NCBI GenBank assembly: GCA_028284445.1
Contig: JANQRS010000061.1
Span: forward strand, 186,001 to 250,000
Direction: 5' to 3'
DNA from: Calditrichia bacterium
GTDB taxonomy: Bacteria > Calditrichota > Calditrichia > RBG-13-44-9 > J075
DNA: 64,000 nt
A model generated the notes under the pieces. The model did no database searches, was not told the origin of the DNA, and saw only the letters and a program-made list of their open reading frames with translations. Made by a program: the position numbers and the translations under genes. Shown one piece after another: positions 8,434 through 16,694 of this stretch (position 1 is the stretch's first letter; each line of letters starts with the position of its first letter).

Positions 8434-9507
8434 TTAATTCCTGCTCAGCAAAGGAGGCCTTTCCGAATCGGCTTCAACAAACAACTGTAAATCTTCGCTC
8501 CATTGTTTTGCAAAGTCGCTGACCTGGATGCGCGTCGGGATGAGGGCCGTACCATACATTTGATAATTGGAAATCAGCCAGAACCTGCCATTTGTCTCAA
8601 TCGATAATGATTGTGGCTGATCATTGTATTCCCTGTAGCGAATCCGGAATTCGCCGTCAGCAGATAACGCCGGGTGTTGCCAATCAATATTCAAGGTATC
8701 GCCTGCCATCCAATGCCGGGACATCCGGAACCCATAGTTGAGCAGGAGGTCCAGCGGGTTCTCCCAAACATTCGGGAGCATTTGCGGAAGCGCATAGACT
8801 TGCGCTGAATCTATAAACTCGAGTTCCAGGGATTGGCCGGTTATTTTGAATATGCGATTGGGATAGCGCTCATCCGTGATCTGCAAGTCGCCGGCATTTA
8901 TATAAGCTGAGCCATGACTCCGGTCAAGGCTACCGGCGCGTATCATATTTAAGGCGTAGCGAATGGTCAGGCCGTGGGCGTTATTTCCCGGCGCTGTCTG
9001 CAGGAAGGCAGGTACAGATGTGTTTTGTTGCGACGACTTTTGCCCTATTGAGAAAATATTGCTGCAGGATGAGCTGGAACTGCTGCTGCCGCCACTGCTG
9101 CAGCCATTTAGCTCGATTTCATCAAGATCGTTGATAATCAAGGCACCAAAAGCAATGCAGCAGCCGGCAGTTGCCAGGCACCCGATAAGCACGTTGTTGC
9201 GCTTTGTTTGAACGCTCTTTTTCTCATAACAGCGAATATATTCAGCAACATATTCCGGCGGGCGCGCCGCCAGACGGGCTGTAGGAATTTCCTCTGCCGA
9301 AGAAGACATGACAAATCCAATCGGTCCGGTAAAGGCACCAAGCATGAGCCATTTTGCGGTATTGATGTCTTGCACCGCATCACGTTCAGCAACTGTGCAG
9401 GCACTTTCATCCGCTTGTGCGAGTAACGAAGCGGTCCCAATAACGAGCAGAAAAATGATATCTATAATACGATGCTGCCATCTTTGAGTACGGAAATTCC
9501 CAAGCAT
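8434..9507 (-). CDS. Unrecognised envelope protein, paralogue of 11535-12314
   Basis: I do not recognise a family. The ATG at 9507 is chosen because GGGAGG precedes it; it gives about 357 residues, beginning with a hydrophobic segment (IIDIIFLLVIGTASLLAQA) that reads as a signal peptide. Further hydrophobic stretches follow: KWLMLGAFTGPIGFVM and VLIGCLATAGCCIAFGALI. Next come a Ser-rich tract (GGSSSSSSSC) and a C-terminal domain with FRIRYREYNDQPQSLSIE. The gene at 11535-12314 has the same layout and matching blocks (LTGPIS, RYREINDQPLSL, WVISEYH). The two flank a metalloprotease gene in the same orientation. The roles could be export, maturation or anchoring of that protease, but nothing proves this. 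Confidence 0.7.
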   Translation of the reverse strand: MLGNFRTQRWQHRIIDIIFLLVIGTASLLAQADESACTVAERDAVQDINTAKWLMLGAFTGPIGFVMSSSAEEIPTARLAARPPEYVAEYIRCYEKKSVQTKRNNVLIGCLATAGCCIAFGALIINDLDEIELNGCSSGGSSSSSSSCSNIFSIGQKSSQQNTSVPAFLQTAPGNNAHGLTIRYALNMIRAGSLDRSHGSAYINAGDLQITDERYPNRIFKITGQSLELEFIDSAQVYALPQMLPNVWENPLDLLLNYGFRMSRHWMAGDTLNIDWQHPALSADGEFRIRYREYNDQPQSLSIETNGRFWLISNYQMYGTALIPTRIQVSDFAKQWSEDLQLFVEADSERPPLLSRN

Positions 9508-9717
9508 ATGTCCTCCCGGTTCCAAAATACAATGAAGTGAATAATACTAAAATCGGCAGGCAAATGATAGGAATGATGTTCAGCATCAAAAATTGGGGAA
9601 GGGAATTCTGGAATGCTGGAGCATTGGCATATTGGAAGAGAACTTGCTCAATACCACCAAGCGCAATCGCTTCCAATATGCCTACTCTTAAGTAGCTTCA
9701 TTGGTGACTACTATTTT

Positions 9718-9745
9718 GCCAACCGCCAACCGTCAACCGCCTACC
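9718..9745. repeat. Tandem heptamer GCCAACC, four units, reaching a stop codon
   Basis: There are four consecutive 7-bp units: GCCAACC, GCCAACC, GTCAACC and GCCTACC. The last unit contains the stop codon (9741-9743, minus strand) of the metalloprotease gene. Similar short tandem units occur elsewhere in the window. Confidence 0.7.
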
Positions 9746-11246
9746 GAATCAACGTCATCTTCCGTGTGTGTGTAAAAGGTCCTGCCTGAATCCGGTAGAA
9801 GTAGAGGCCACCGCTAAGATCAGCAGCGTCGAAAGTCACCTCATGCGTGCCGGCATCGCGAAAATCGTTCACAATGACGTCAATGAGTTGTCCGCTCACA
9901 TCAAAAACCGATAGCTTGACGGTATGACCCTCCGGCAATGTGAACGATATTTGCGTAGCCGGATTAAATGGGTTGGGAAAGTTCTGTGCGAGTTCAAAGC
10001 CGTCTAATAAGGAAGCCGATGGATCTTCTGTCGATGTAACCACACCATCGCAGGCGCTCAGGTGTTGACTGACGTCATTGATGTAGCCGGGGAAGTTTGA
10101 ACGGGTTGTTGTATGCCAGTCCAGCGTGCCGCCATAGAGGGTTGGACTCATGATCCACTGATTGCTGCGCTCGACATGCCCGGCGCCCCAATTGTGGCCC
10201 GATTCATGCGCTACAAACTTGGCCATCCAAACATCGTTATTTGACCCCCAATACTCGACGAGGTGGTGACGCCAGTAGGTTCCTACCGTCCCGACCCATG
10301 CGTAGGAAAATCCAAGTTCGTGGCCTGTGTAGAATGTTGCGAGGTCATGCCAGTGTTGCATATTACCAGCGCCCACCCAATCGTCCACTTCATCCAACAA
10401 CGCGCCTGCATCCGCTCCGATGCTGACCCATGGATCCGTTTGCTCATCTATTGAAATGAAGGCTTCAACCAGCTTGTATTCCAACTCCAGTTCCTCGAAG
10501 TAAGCGTTGGTTAGATTCAAAATTGTGAGCAACTCTGCTTCCAGTTCCGGGACCCCGCCATCGGCTTTCTGAAAAGCCAGGTAATCGACAATAATCGCTA
10601 ATTCTGCCTGCTGGCAGGCCAGCGTTTTGTCGGGGGAGGGCTGATTTTTGAGATTGCGAATTGTCTGCAATGCGCTCGGTGCAGCGATTTCACAGCCATT
10701 GCCCTTCGACAACAGCGCGTCAATATCATAAAGTGCGGCAACCTTGTTTGATGCCGGGCCCGATTGCTGAAGCGATTCCACATAGTATTGCTTGCCGCTT
10801 GACTCGCGAAGGTATAATCGGAAGATCTTGTCTGTTAGCGTCATGCGAACATCACTTTCAGCTTCTCCTGCGATCTTGCCGCGCCAGGTAATTCCGAATT
10901 GTGATACATGTTCTTGAATGCCATTAGCCGTACCAACTCGCAAAACATAGTTCTTGCTGCGCGGATCATATCGCTCCAATTCAAGCGACCATTCTTGCGT
11001 GTCGCTCAATTTGAGGTGCAGGTCAGTATGGCCGGATTTTGCAGCCAGGTCTTGCTGCATGGCCGGAAAGTCAAATTCGAAAATTTGGTAGGACGTCGCT
11101 TTTTCAAGCATGTGTTGCTCAATTGAGTGTGAGACGGCTATTTCCTGTCCCACGAGTTTCACCCGCTCCTCGGCCAAGCCTGCCTGGATGATCCCTATTA
11201 TAAGAATCAAACAACAGGTCTTGAAACCCTTCATGCATCCCTTCAT
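9741..11246 (-). CDS. Secreted metzincin-type zinc metalloprotease with C-terminal sorting tail
   Basis: This 501-residue protein has a signal peptide (CCLILIIGIIQAGLA). Its extended zinc motif HESGHNWGAGH (347-357) supplies three zinc His and the catalytic Glu, and is followed by a Met-turn (WIMSP, Met 366): the signature of metzincins, closest to reprolysin/M12-like enzymes. Residues about 420-501 form the tail domain (FELAQNFPNPFNPATQISF ... KMTLIR), the type IX-like sorting/FlgD-like module used for export or surface attachment in FCB bacteria. ATG at 11246 has AGGGAG upstream; an internal Met 5 is an alternative. It lies between two paralogous unknown genes inside the pilus/secretion cluster and may be a cargo of that machinery or of a type IX system encoded elsewhere. 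Confidence 0.9.
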   Translation of the reverse strand: MKGCMKGFKTCCLILIIGIIQAGLAEERVKLVGQEIAVSHSIEQHMLEKATSYQIFEFDFPAMQQDLAAKSGHTDLHLKLSDTQEWSLELERYDPRSKNYVLRVGTANGIQEHVSQFGITWRGKIAGEAESDVRMTLTDKIFRLYLRESSGKQYYVESLQQSGPASNKVAALYDIDALLSKGNGCEIAAPSALQTIRNLKNQPSPDKTLACQQAELAIIVDYLAFQKADGGVPELEAELLTILNLTNAYFEELELEYKLVEAFISIDEQTDPWVSIGADAGALLDEVDDWVGAGNMQHWHDLATFYTGHELGFSYAWVGTVGTYWRHHLVEYWGSNNDVWMAKFVAHESGHNWGAGHVERSNQWIMSPTLYGGTLDWHTTTRSNFPGYINDVSQHLSACDGVVTSTEDPSASLLDGFELAQNFPNPFNPATQISFTLPEGHTVKLSVFDVSGQLIDVIVNDFRDAGTHEVTFDAADLSGGLYFYRIQAGPFTHTRKMTLIR

Positions 11247-11534
11247 GATGAAATCTCCCTGAAAAAAGTTTTATAAATTGGAATTGTTGCAGATGACCAG
11301 GATTAGATATGGGTGAAATTGCAAAATCGAGGCCAGAATGTTTCAAATTTCGGCATGTGTCGTAGTACGGTGATCTATGGGATAGGATACCATAGGGGAG
11401 AGGTTGCTGTGTTTCAGACGCTATCAGATTGAGTGCAAGAATTGCTCAGGAAAAATTTAACCCTTCGACTCAGATGCACTCAGATCTCCACGGAAGAAAA
11501 AAACTCCTGTATAGGACCGAAATGAGTTATCTGG
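11247..11534. other. Intergenic stretch without a gene
   Basis: These 288 bases lie between the metalloprotease gene and the upstream paralogue gene. I see the AGGGAG ribosome site of the protease near 11255-11262 and no convincing coding frame, terminator or promoter. The part around 11520-11570 resembles the degenerate spacer text seen near 13967 and 15464. Confidence 0.4.
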
Positions 11535-12314
11535 TCAATCTGTGTTAATCGGTGTCAAAAAGTTTTTATCTTGAAATTCCAGCTGCAGCGGGATAAAAAC
11601 ATTTTCCACCAGGTGATATTCGGAAATAACCCAGGCAGTTTGGGAATCATGCCAGGCTAACGACAGGGGTTGATCATTTATTTCCCGATAGCGAATTCGA
11701 AAATGGCCATCTTTTGAGAAATCTGGATGTGCCCAATCTATGATCAGCGTATCGCCGTTCATGGACTGATCGGCAATTGTAAATCCACTGTTTGTGAGTT
11801 GCTCAAGCGGGTGGGACGTGCCAGTGCCGTAACTGGATTGTTGCAAGGTCACTGCATTCTGGATCTCGGGGATAGCTGCCGGGCGTTTCACGTCGAGCTG
11901 GAAGTTGCCATCATCTTCAATATCGCCGGCTAGCAAGGCACCACCGATGAGAACCCCGGCGGTTGTGACAAAGCAGCCGGACATTGCATAGCGCCGCTTT
12001 GCCGACACGCTCTCTGCTTCATAACATTGAATGTATTTGGCGATATAGTCTGGCGTACGGCTGACAAGCCGGGCTGCCGGTACTTCGGTTTCCGGGGATA
12101 TCATGAATAGAGAGATTGGGCCGGTTAACATACCCAGCAAAAACCAGCTTGTGGAATTGACCTTCAATGCAGCGTCCACCTTGCCGACCTCGCAAGGTGG
12201 ACGAGGATCATCAGCAGATAGCTCGCTTTGTGAGAAGGCGCTTTGAGCAGATAATGTCAGCAGACAGATTATCGATATCTCCAGGCACCGGTATTTAAAG
12301 AAGGAATTCTGCAA
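11535..12314 (-). CDS. Unrecognised envelope protein, paralogue of 8434-9507
   Basis: This 259-residue protein has an N-terminal hydrophobic segment (SIICLLTLSAQSAFS) that looks like a signal peptide. It is followed by the same architecture as the gene at 8434-9507: a paired-Cys region (PPCEVGKVDAAL ... IQCYEAESVSAKRR), hydrophobic WFLLGMLTGPISLFMIS and GCFVTTAGVLIGGALLAG, and a C-terminal block FRIRYREINDQPLSLAW. It lacks the Ser-rich insert of its paralogue. The start is TTG with GGAG upstream. No domain family is recognised. Its position next to gspE and the metalloprotease suggests a cluster-specific accessory; function unknown. Confidence 0.65.
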   Translation of the reverse strand: MQNSFFKYRCLEISIICLLTLSAQSAFSQSELSADDPRPPCEVGKVDAALKVNSTSWFLLGMLTGPISLFMISPETEVPAARLVSRTPDYIAKYIQCYEAESVSAKRRYAMSGCFVTTAGVLIGGALLAGDIEDDGNFQLDVKRPAAIPEIQNAVTLQQSSYGTGTSHPLEQLTNSGFTIADQSMNGDTLIIDWAHPDFSKDGHFRIRYREINDQPLSLAWHDSQTAWVISEYHLVENVFIPLQLEFQDKNFLTPINTD

Positions 12315-12410
12315 GTCGGCAACTCCACTTTGATTCAGAGCATATTAATGAAAACATAGGCAGGAATGCAAGTGAGGAAGAAATGGTGAACAGTCGATAA
12401 AATCCAGACC

Positions 12411-13880
12411 TTACAAAACAAATGTTTCGTAGAGAACTTCCTCCAGGGCCGTGTTTCCTTCGATTGCTTTTTCGAGGCCCAGGTCGCTCAGGCTTTTCAT
12501 TTTTTTTTCCCGCGCCAGATTTCGAAAAGCGCCAAGGCTGGCGCGCTGCAGGATCAAGTCACGAAACGCGTCATCAATGACCAGATATTCAATAATTGCC
12601 TGACGTCCGGCAAAACCCGTGTGGTGACAAGTATCGCAGCCATCGCCGGCATAGAAGGTCTTGGCATGTAACTCATTTGTTAATTGATAGCGGGCGATTG
12701 CACCCCAATCTACAGCAGTCGCTCTTTTGCAGTGCTGACAAATTCGCCGGATCAGTCGCTGCGCCAAAACCATTTTCAGGGAATTGGCAATCAAAAAGGG
12801 TTCAACACCAATATCGATCAAGCGCACAATCGTGCTGATTGCATCGTTCGTATGCAGTGTGCTAAGCACCATATGGCCGGTAAGCGCCGCTTGAATGGCG
12901 ATCTCCGCCGTTTCGCCATCGCGGATTTCTCCGAGCATGATAATATTCGGATCCTGCCGCAAGATCGTTCGTAGCAGGCTGGCAAAACTTAGCCCGATCT
13001 GGGATTTCACCATGGTCTGGTTGATGCCTGTGAGGTTGTATTCGATCGGGTCTTCAATGGTGATGAGGTTGCGATCAGGACGATTCAGGAAATTAAGCGC
13101 CGAGTAAAGTGTGGTGGTTTTACCGCTGCCGGTCGGCCCGGTTACCAACACCATGCCATGCGGCATCTGCAATGCCATTTTGAGCGTCGAGAGAAGGGTG
13201 TCATCAAGACCGAGCGCATCCAGATCATGATTGAGTGAGGTTTTGTCGAGAATGCGCAATACGACTTTCTCGCCAAAGTCAGTCGGCATTGTTGATACCC
13301 GAATGTCGACTGACTTATGTCCGTTTCGCATGCGAATACGCCCATCCTGCGGACGCCGCTTTTCGGCGATATCGAGCTCCGCCATGATCTTGAGACGCGA
13401 AACAACGGTCTGCCTTTTGCCAATCGGGAGTTGCTGATATTCAACCAGTTTGCCGTCAATCCGAAAGCGTATTCTGAATAATGACTCGTAGCTCTCAACA
13501 TGGATGTCGCTGGCACGTGCTTGAATGGCATCGCTGATAAATTTGTTGACGAGTGGTACAATCGAATGGTCTTCCGGGATGTCGGCCTCGGGGCCGCTTT
13601 TCTTTTCACGCTCAATCAAGTGGAAGTCCTGGCGATTGTCAAGACTTCCGCTGCCACCGCCCTGCAGCTGATAACGGCGTCGGATTTCTGCCAAAAGATC
13701 GCTTTCCTGCCACTCTTCGCTGACGATTTCCTTGTTCAGCATAAATTGCAGCTCGTCAAGCAGATCGCTCCCCACATCCGCTGGCACGGCCACCGTCACT
13801 TGCTGCTCATCGGCTGCCAGGGGCAATACCTTCCGCTCGATGGCGTAATTTGCTGGTATCAATTGTAGAATGCTGGACAT
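12411..13880 (-). CDS. gspE: GspE/PilB-type secretion ATPase
   Basis: This 489-residue hexameric ATPase drives pseudopilus or pilus assembly from the cytoplasmic side. Seen are a short N-terminal domain, Walker A GPTGSGKTT (248-256), Walker B LGEIRD (316-321), a His box (TGHMVLSTLHTNDA), and a zinc tetracysteine: CQHC (381-384) and CDTC (415-418). The ATG at 13880 is chosen because GGAGGT lies 4 bases before it; an in-frame ATG 13 codons upstream lacks such a site. The cognate inner-membrane platform GspF and pseudopilin GspG are upstream in the same orientation. The tetracysteine favours a GspE/PilB/MshE assembly ATPase over a PilT retraction ATPase. Confidence 0.94.
   Translation of the reverse strand: MSSILQLIPANYAIERKVLPLAADEQQVTVAVPADVGSDLLDELQFMLNKEIVSEEWQESDLLAEIRRRYQLQGGGSGSLDNRQDFHLIEREKKSGPEADIPEDHSIVPLVNKFISDAIQARASDIHVESYESLFRIRFRIDGKLVEYQQLPIGKRQTVVSRLKIMAELDIAEKRRPQDGRIRMRNGHKSVDIRVSTMPTDFGEKVVLRILDKTSLNHDLDALGLDDTLLSTLKMALQMPHGMVLVTGPTGSGKTTTLYSALNFLNRPDRNLITIEDPIEYNLTGINQTMVKSQIGLSFASLLRTILRQDPNIIMLGEIRDGETAEIAIQAALTGHMVLSTLHTNDAISTIVRLIDIGVEPFLIANSLKMVLAQRLIRRICQHCKRATAVDWGAIARYQLTNELHAKTFYAGDGCDTCHHTGFAGRQAIIEYLVIDDAFRDLILQRASLGAFRNLAREKKMKSLSDLGLEKAIEGNTALEEVLYETFVL
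13872..13880 (-). promoter_or_regulatory. Start region of gspE with strong ribosome binding site
   Basis: Read on the minus strand, GGAGGTGCAAATG spans the start codon. The Shine-Dalgarno core is just upstream of 13880 (about 13885-13890), which decides the start in favour of Met 14 of the longer frame. Confidence 0.7.
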
Positions 13881-13966
13881 TTGCACCTCCGGGAACCCAT
13901 TTATTTCACGCGAATGCACGCGAAACTACACGAATTTTTCCGAGACCTTTGTTTGAGCTTGGATCC

Positions 13967-13983
13967 ATTCGCGATTATTCGTG
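13967..13983 (+). repeat. Dispersed spacer motif, copy 1
   Basis: ATTCGCGATTATTCGTG differs in one base of 17 from the copy at 15464-15480. It lies in the 140-bp gap between gspE and the lipoprotein gene, near related inverted text (ACGCGAATGCACGCGAA around 13908-13925). Confidence 0.55.
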
Positions 13984-14020
13984 CCAATTGGTGTTATTCT
14001 TTTAAGAGGATGCAGAATAC

Positions 14021-14533
14021 CTACAACTCTCTCACTAATTCCGTCAGTAGCGGTTGAACCATTGCCTGGGGGACTTTCCCCGCTTTCTCTTGATGTACGA
14101 TCGTCAATACCTCGCCATTCTCGGCATTCAGGAAGCGAAGAGTGATGGCAACGACTGATCGATTGTGTGTAAGCTCTGAAGCCCTCGGGCGATTTTCGAT
14201 GAGGCCGAGAACAACCACTGATGCCGTCAGCGAATCGGCGATTTGCGCCAGCTGCTGACGGGACAAAAAGTAGGCATTGTTGATGCCATCCATTTCCAGG
14301 CAATAATTGACCTGACTGCGATCAACAATCGGTATTTGCTTGTCGGTAAAGAGTAGGGTGGTTAATTCATCTGCCGCGATGTGGCCAACTGAACCCGAAA
14401 GTGCCGGCCCTCGGGCCGTGAAGGGGAGAACCGCCACCTTTAAATTTTCGCGGGGTAGCAGTGGCGCTTGCTTAAATACGACGCTGCAGCCAAGAAGGAT
14501 GCAGCTTATCAATACCGTGATGATGATTCTCAT
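14021..14533 (-). CDS. Small lipoprotein with CsgG/FlgO-like domain
   Basis: This 170-residue protein has a lipobox (CILLGC, Cys 16), so it is predicted to be lipidated. The mature part opens with LKVAVLPFTARG and continues ...ADELTTLLFTDKQIPIVDRSQVNYCLEM...ADSLTASVVVLGLIE. This is the pattern of CsgG/FlgO/LpoB-type periplasmic domains, in which a 'VAVLPF' strand precedes helices facing the outer membrane. It starts 5 bases after the gspG stop and precedes gspE, so it probably belongs to the same transcript. It could be a pilotin-like or assembly lipoprotein for the secretin (inference). Four other CsgG-like proteins occur in the window. Confidence 0.7.
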   Translation of the reverse strand: MRIIITVLISCILLGCSVVFKQAPLLPRENLKVAVLPFTARGPALSGSVGHIAADELTTLLFTDKQIPIVDRSQVNYCLEMDGINNAYFLSRQQLAQIADSLTASVVVLGLIENRPRASELTHNRSVVAITLRFLNAENGEVLTIVHQEKAGKVPQAMVQPLLTELVREL

Positions 14534-14538
14534 GTGGA

Positions 14539-14961
14539 TTAGTCCTCTTTTACCTGCTTGATGGATCCACTTTGGTCGACTTCCCAGACATTGTAATTGC
14601 CATCCTGATCAAAATCGACGACCGCCGTTGCACGTCCGGTATATTGCTGATGATCCGCCTGAACCACTTCAATCAGGTAGCGCGCCTTTCCGCCATCGGA
14701 AACCAGTGTCTCCTGATCAAAACCGATTGCCGCCAGATCGTCCGAAAATTGATCGTTCGCGTAGTAGTAGGTTTGCTGCAAGGTGTGCAGCTGCTTCAGC
14801 ATCAGCTTGGCTTCGGTCTTCTTTGCCTGGCCGATTACCCCCGTGAACTTCGGCATTGCCAGCAACACCAAAATCCCGATAATGACGATGACGACCAATA
14901 TTTCTGTCAGAGAGAAGCCGTCCTCGTTCGAGAATTTGTTTTCTTTTCTGCTTAGGTGCAT
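14539..14961 (-). CDS. gspG: Major pseudopilin GspG-like
   Basis: This 140-residue protein has a leader ending in Gly (NEDG) and then FSLTEILVVIVIIGILVLLA, the prepilin cleavage site with Phe +1 and Glu +5, followed by MPKFTGVIGQAKKTEAK. The short globular part carries acidic DFDQDGNYNVWEVD, reminiscent of the calcium-binding loop of GspG. The ATG at 14961 has GGAGGT 4 bases upstream, preferred over an ATG four codons earlier. It is probably the main shaft subunit, processed by the prepilin peptidase at 22577-23356. In a normal cluster it would follow gspF directly; here a GxxExxY gene sits between them. Confidence 0.88.
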   Translation of the reverse strand: MHLSRKENKFSNEDGFSLTEILVVIVIIGILVLLAMPKFTGVIGQAKKTEAKLMLKQLHTLQQTYYYANDQFSDDLAAIGFDQETLVSDGGKARYLIEVVQADHQQYTGRATAVVDFDQDGNYNVWEVDQSGSIKQVKED

Positions 14962-15013
14962 TTTGACCTCCATTGTTTGAATTTACCGCGAAGAGACCCA
15001 AAGGCCCGCTAAG

Positions 15014-15442
15014 TCAAGCGAAGCAAAACTTTGAGGACCGATTCGGATTTATATACCTTCGCCATTCTAATTTGCCCTTGCTCCCGAAGTTTATCAATAG
15101 ACCGACGGGCATACTGGTAGCCTTCAGATAATTGAGAAGCTGTGCCTCATCTATCGCTGTTAATTGTGAAGTACTTTTTAGTTCTAAGAGGATTCTTTCA
15201 TAGGCTATAAAATCCGCGATGAAAAATCGGTTCAGCTGAATATCCTTATACCTGATACGAATCTTGAATTGCGCCTTATGGGGGATATTCCTCCGCTGCG
15301 ATTCAATTTGCAGCGCTTCTTCGTAGACAGATTCCAGGAAACCGGGACCCAATTCTCTATGCACTTCAATTGCCGCACCGATAATTTTATACACCTCTTC
15401 GCCAAAAATGAGCTCGCTGGTGGTTTTTGTTTTCTGAGTCAT
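15014..15442 (-). CDS. GxxExxY protein
   Basis: This 142-residue member of the GxxExxY family is named for its motif, here GFLESVY (34-40), with the following conserved parts EVHRELGPGFLE, IADFIAYERILLELKS and LLNYLKAT...GLLINFG. The D...ELK spacing is nuclease-like (PD-(D/E)XK-like), but the cellular role of the family is not established as far as I know. The gene sits in the same direction as the pilus/secretion genes but is framed by inverted repeats (14985-14997, 15523-15535). It has no evident functional link to them and looks like an insertion into the operon. Confidence 0.88.
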   Translation of the reverse strand: MTQKTKTTSELIFGEEVYKIIGAAIEVHRELGPGFLESVYEEALQIESQRRNIPHKAQFKIRIRYKDIQLNRFFIADFIAYERILLELKSTSQLTAIDEAQLLNYLKATSMPVGLLINFGSKGKLEWRRYINPNRSSKFCFA

Positions 15443-15463
15443 AATTTTATTCTCTCAATCTTC

Positions 15464-15480
15464 ATTCGCGTTTATTCGTG
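15464..15480 (+). repeat. Dispersed spacer motif, copy 2
   Basis: ATTCGCGTTTATTCGTG is nearly identical to 13967-13983. It lies upstream of the GxxExxY start and inside the inverted-repeat frame. Confidence 0.55.
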
Positions 15481-15537
15481 TGTATTCGCGTTAGTCCTTG
15501 GTGTCCCTTCGTTGGCCTTCGCGTCTCTTCGCGGTGC

Positions 15538-16659
15538 CTAGCCCGGCATGATCTCCGCCATATTGAATAGCGGCAGGTATATCGACACCAGGATGGCTCC
15601 GATGGTTATGCCCAGGATGATGATGACCACCGGTTCGATGATGGAAGAGAGGGTCTCGATCATGCTGTCAATTTCCTGGTCATAGAAATCAGATATGCGG
15701 TTGAGCATGAATGGCAGTTCCGCGGTCTCTTCCCCTACCTCAATCATTCGCGTAACCATCAGCGGAAAGACTTGCGACGATTTTAATGATCGCGTCAATT
15801 GTTCACCCTTGCTGGCGAAGCGCTGCATTGCCAGGATCTCTTTGCGAATGTGGTAGTTGCTGGTTGTGTTCGAAGCAATCTCCAAAGCCTCAAGCAGGGA
15901 TACGCCGCTATCGAGGAGCGTGCCAAGTGTTCGGCAAAATTGGGAGATATAGTTTTTTTGCACCATTTTGCCGACAACGGGGATGCCAAGAATGATCCGA
16001 TCAAGAATTGGTTGTATTCGCGGATGCCGCCTGGTCTTGCTGATGAACAAGAGGATGCCTGTGAGTCCAATGAGTAAATAAGGGAGCCATTGTTGCAGAA
16101 ATTCACTGCCGGCAATGACAATCTGAGTGGGCAGTGGTAACTCAGCATCAAAATCGCTGAAGATATCTGCAAATGTCGGAATGACATAAAGCAGGATGAA
16201 CCCGACTGCTAAAACAGCTACTCCTATCACCAGGAACGGGTAGGTCATAGCCTGTACAAGCTTGCGGCGAAGATCAGCCATCTTTTCCAGATAGTTGCTG
16301 ATACGGCTTAACATATCGTCTAATCTGCCGGTGATCTCGCCAACCGAAACGAGATTGACGTAGAATCCGTTAAAGATATGTGGATAGTTCCGCAGGCAGT
16401 CGGCGAAACTGGCGCCGGTCCTCAGGCGTTGTTCAGTTGCGCGAAGCAATTCACTAAATGCCGCATGGCGATTTTGCTCGGCAAGGATTTGGATGCTATC
16501 TACCAGCAACATTCGTGCATTCAGCATGATAGACAGATCGCGCGTGAAGTGCTGAACCAGTTTTCGCGGGATACGCCCTATTTTCTTTGGCCGCCGGGCA
16601 CTGCCTTTTTTTGCCGCCAACCGCGTTTGTTGTTTTATGCTTAGTGTTTTCATATGCAT
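15538..16659 (-). CDS. gspF: Inner-membrane platform protein GspF/PilC
   Basis: This 373-residue polytopic protein has the duplicated T2SSF domain. The first copy starts around FTRDLSIMLNARMLLVDSIQIL and the second around FCRTLGTLLDSGVSLLEALEIA; three hydrophobic segments are present (YPFLVIGVAVLAVGFILLYV; LPYLLIGLTGILLFI; VVIIILGITIGAILVSIYLP). It anchors the assembly ATPase and pseudopilins at the inner membrane. The start may be Met 1 or Met 3. Its upstream spacer holds two perfect hairpins. The stop codon is immediately next to the GxxExxY cassette, which separates it from gspG. Confidence 0.93.
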   Translation of the reverse strand: MHMKTLSIKQQTRLAAKKGSARRPKKIGRIPRKLVQHFTRDLSIMLNARMLLVDSIQILAEQNRHAAFSELLRATEQRLRTGASFADCLRNYPHIFNGFYVNLVSVGEITGRLDDMLSRISNYLEKMADLRRKLVQAMTYPFLVIGVAVLAVGFILLYVIPTFADIFSDFDAELPLPTQIVIAGSEFLQQWLPYLLIGLTGILLFISKTRRHPRIQPILDRIILGIPVVGKMVQKNYISQFCRTLGTLLDSGVSLLEALEIASNTTSNYHIRKEILAMQRFASKGEQLTRSLKSSQVFPLMVTRMIEVGEETAELPFMLNRISDFYDQEIDSMIETLSSIIEPVVIIILGITIGAILVSIYLPLFNMAEIMPG

Positions 16660-16666
16660 AAAATTC

Positions 16667-16683
16667 CCAGGGTTACACCCTGG
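16667..16683 (-). promoter_or_regulatory. Perfect hairpin just upstream of gspF
   Basis: CCAGGGT-TAC-ACCCTGG is a 7-bp stem with a 3-base loop, ending 8 bases before the gspF start codon on the minus strand. It could modulate gspF translation or protect or terminate the upstream message. Confidence 0.55.
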
Positions 16684-16694
16684 TTTATTGTAAA

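Larger units (their letters stand above)
14985..15535. mobile_element. Possible cassette framed by inverted repeats, carrying the GxxExxY gene
   Basis: ACCGCGAAGAGAC at 14985-14997 is perfectly inverted at 15523-15535 (GTCTCTTCGCGGT); allowing three mismatches, the match extends to about 22 bp. The 551-bp segment holds only the GxxExxY gene and separates gspF from gspG. No transposase is present and no target duplication is obvious, so mobility is an inference. Confidence 0.45.

Noticed and set aside
13881..13919. Upstream start for gspE
   Set aside because: The extra 13 codons include the GGAGGT ribosome site itself and lack a site of their own.
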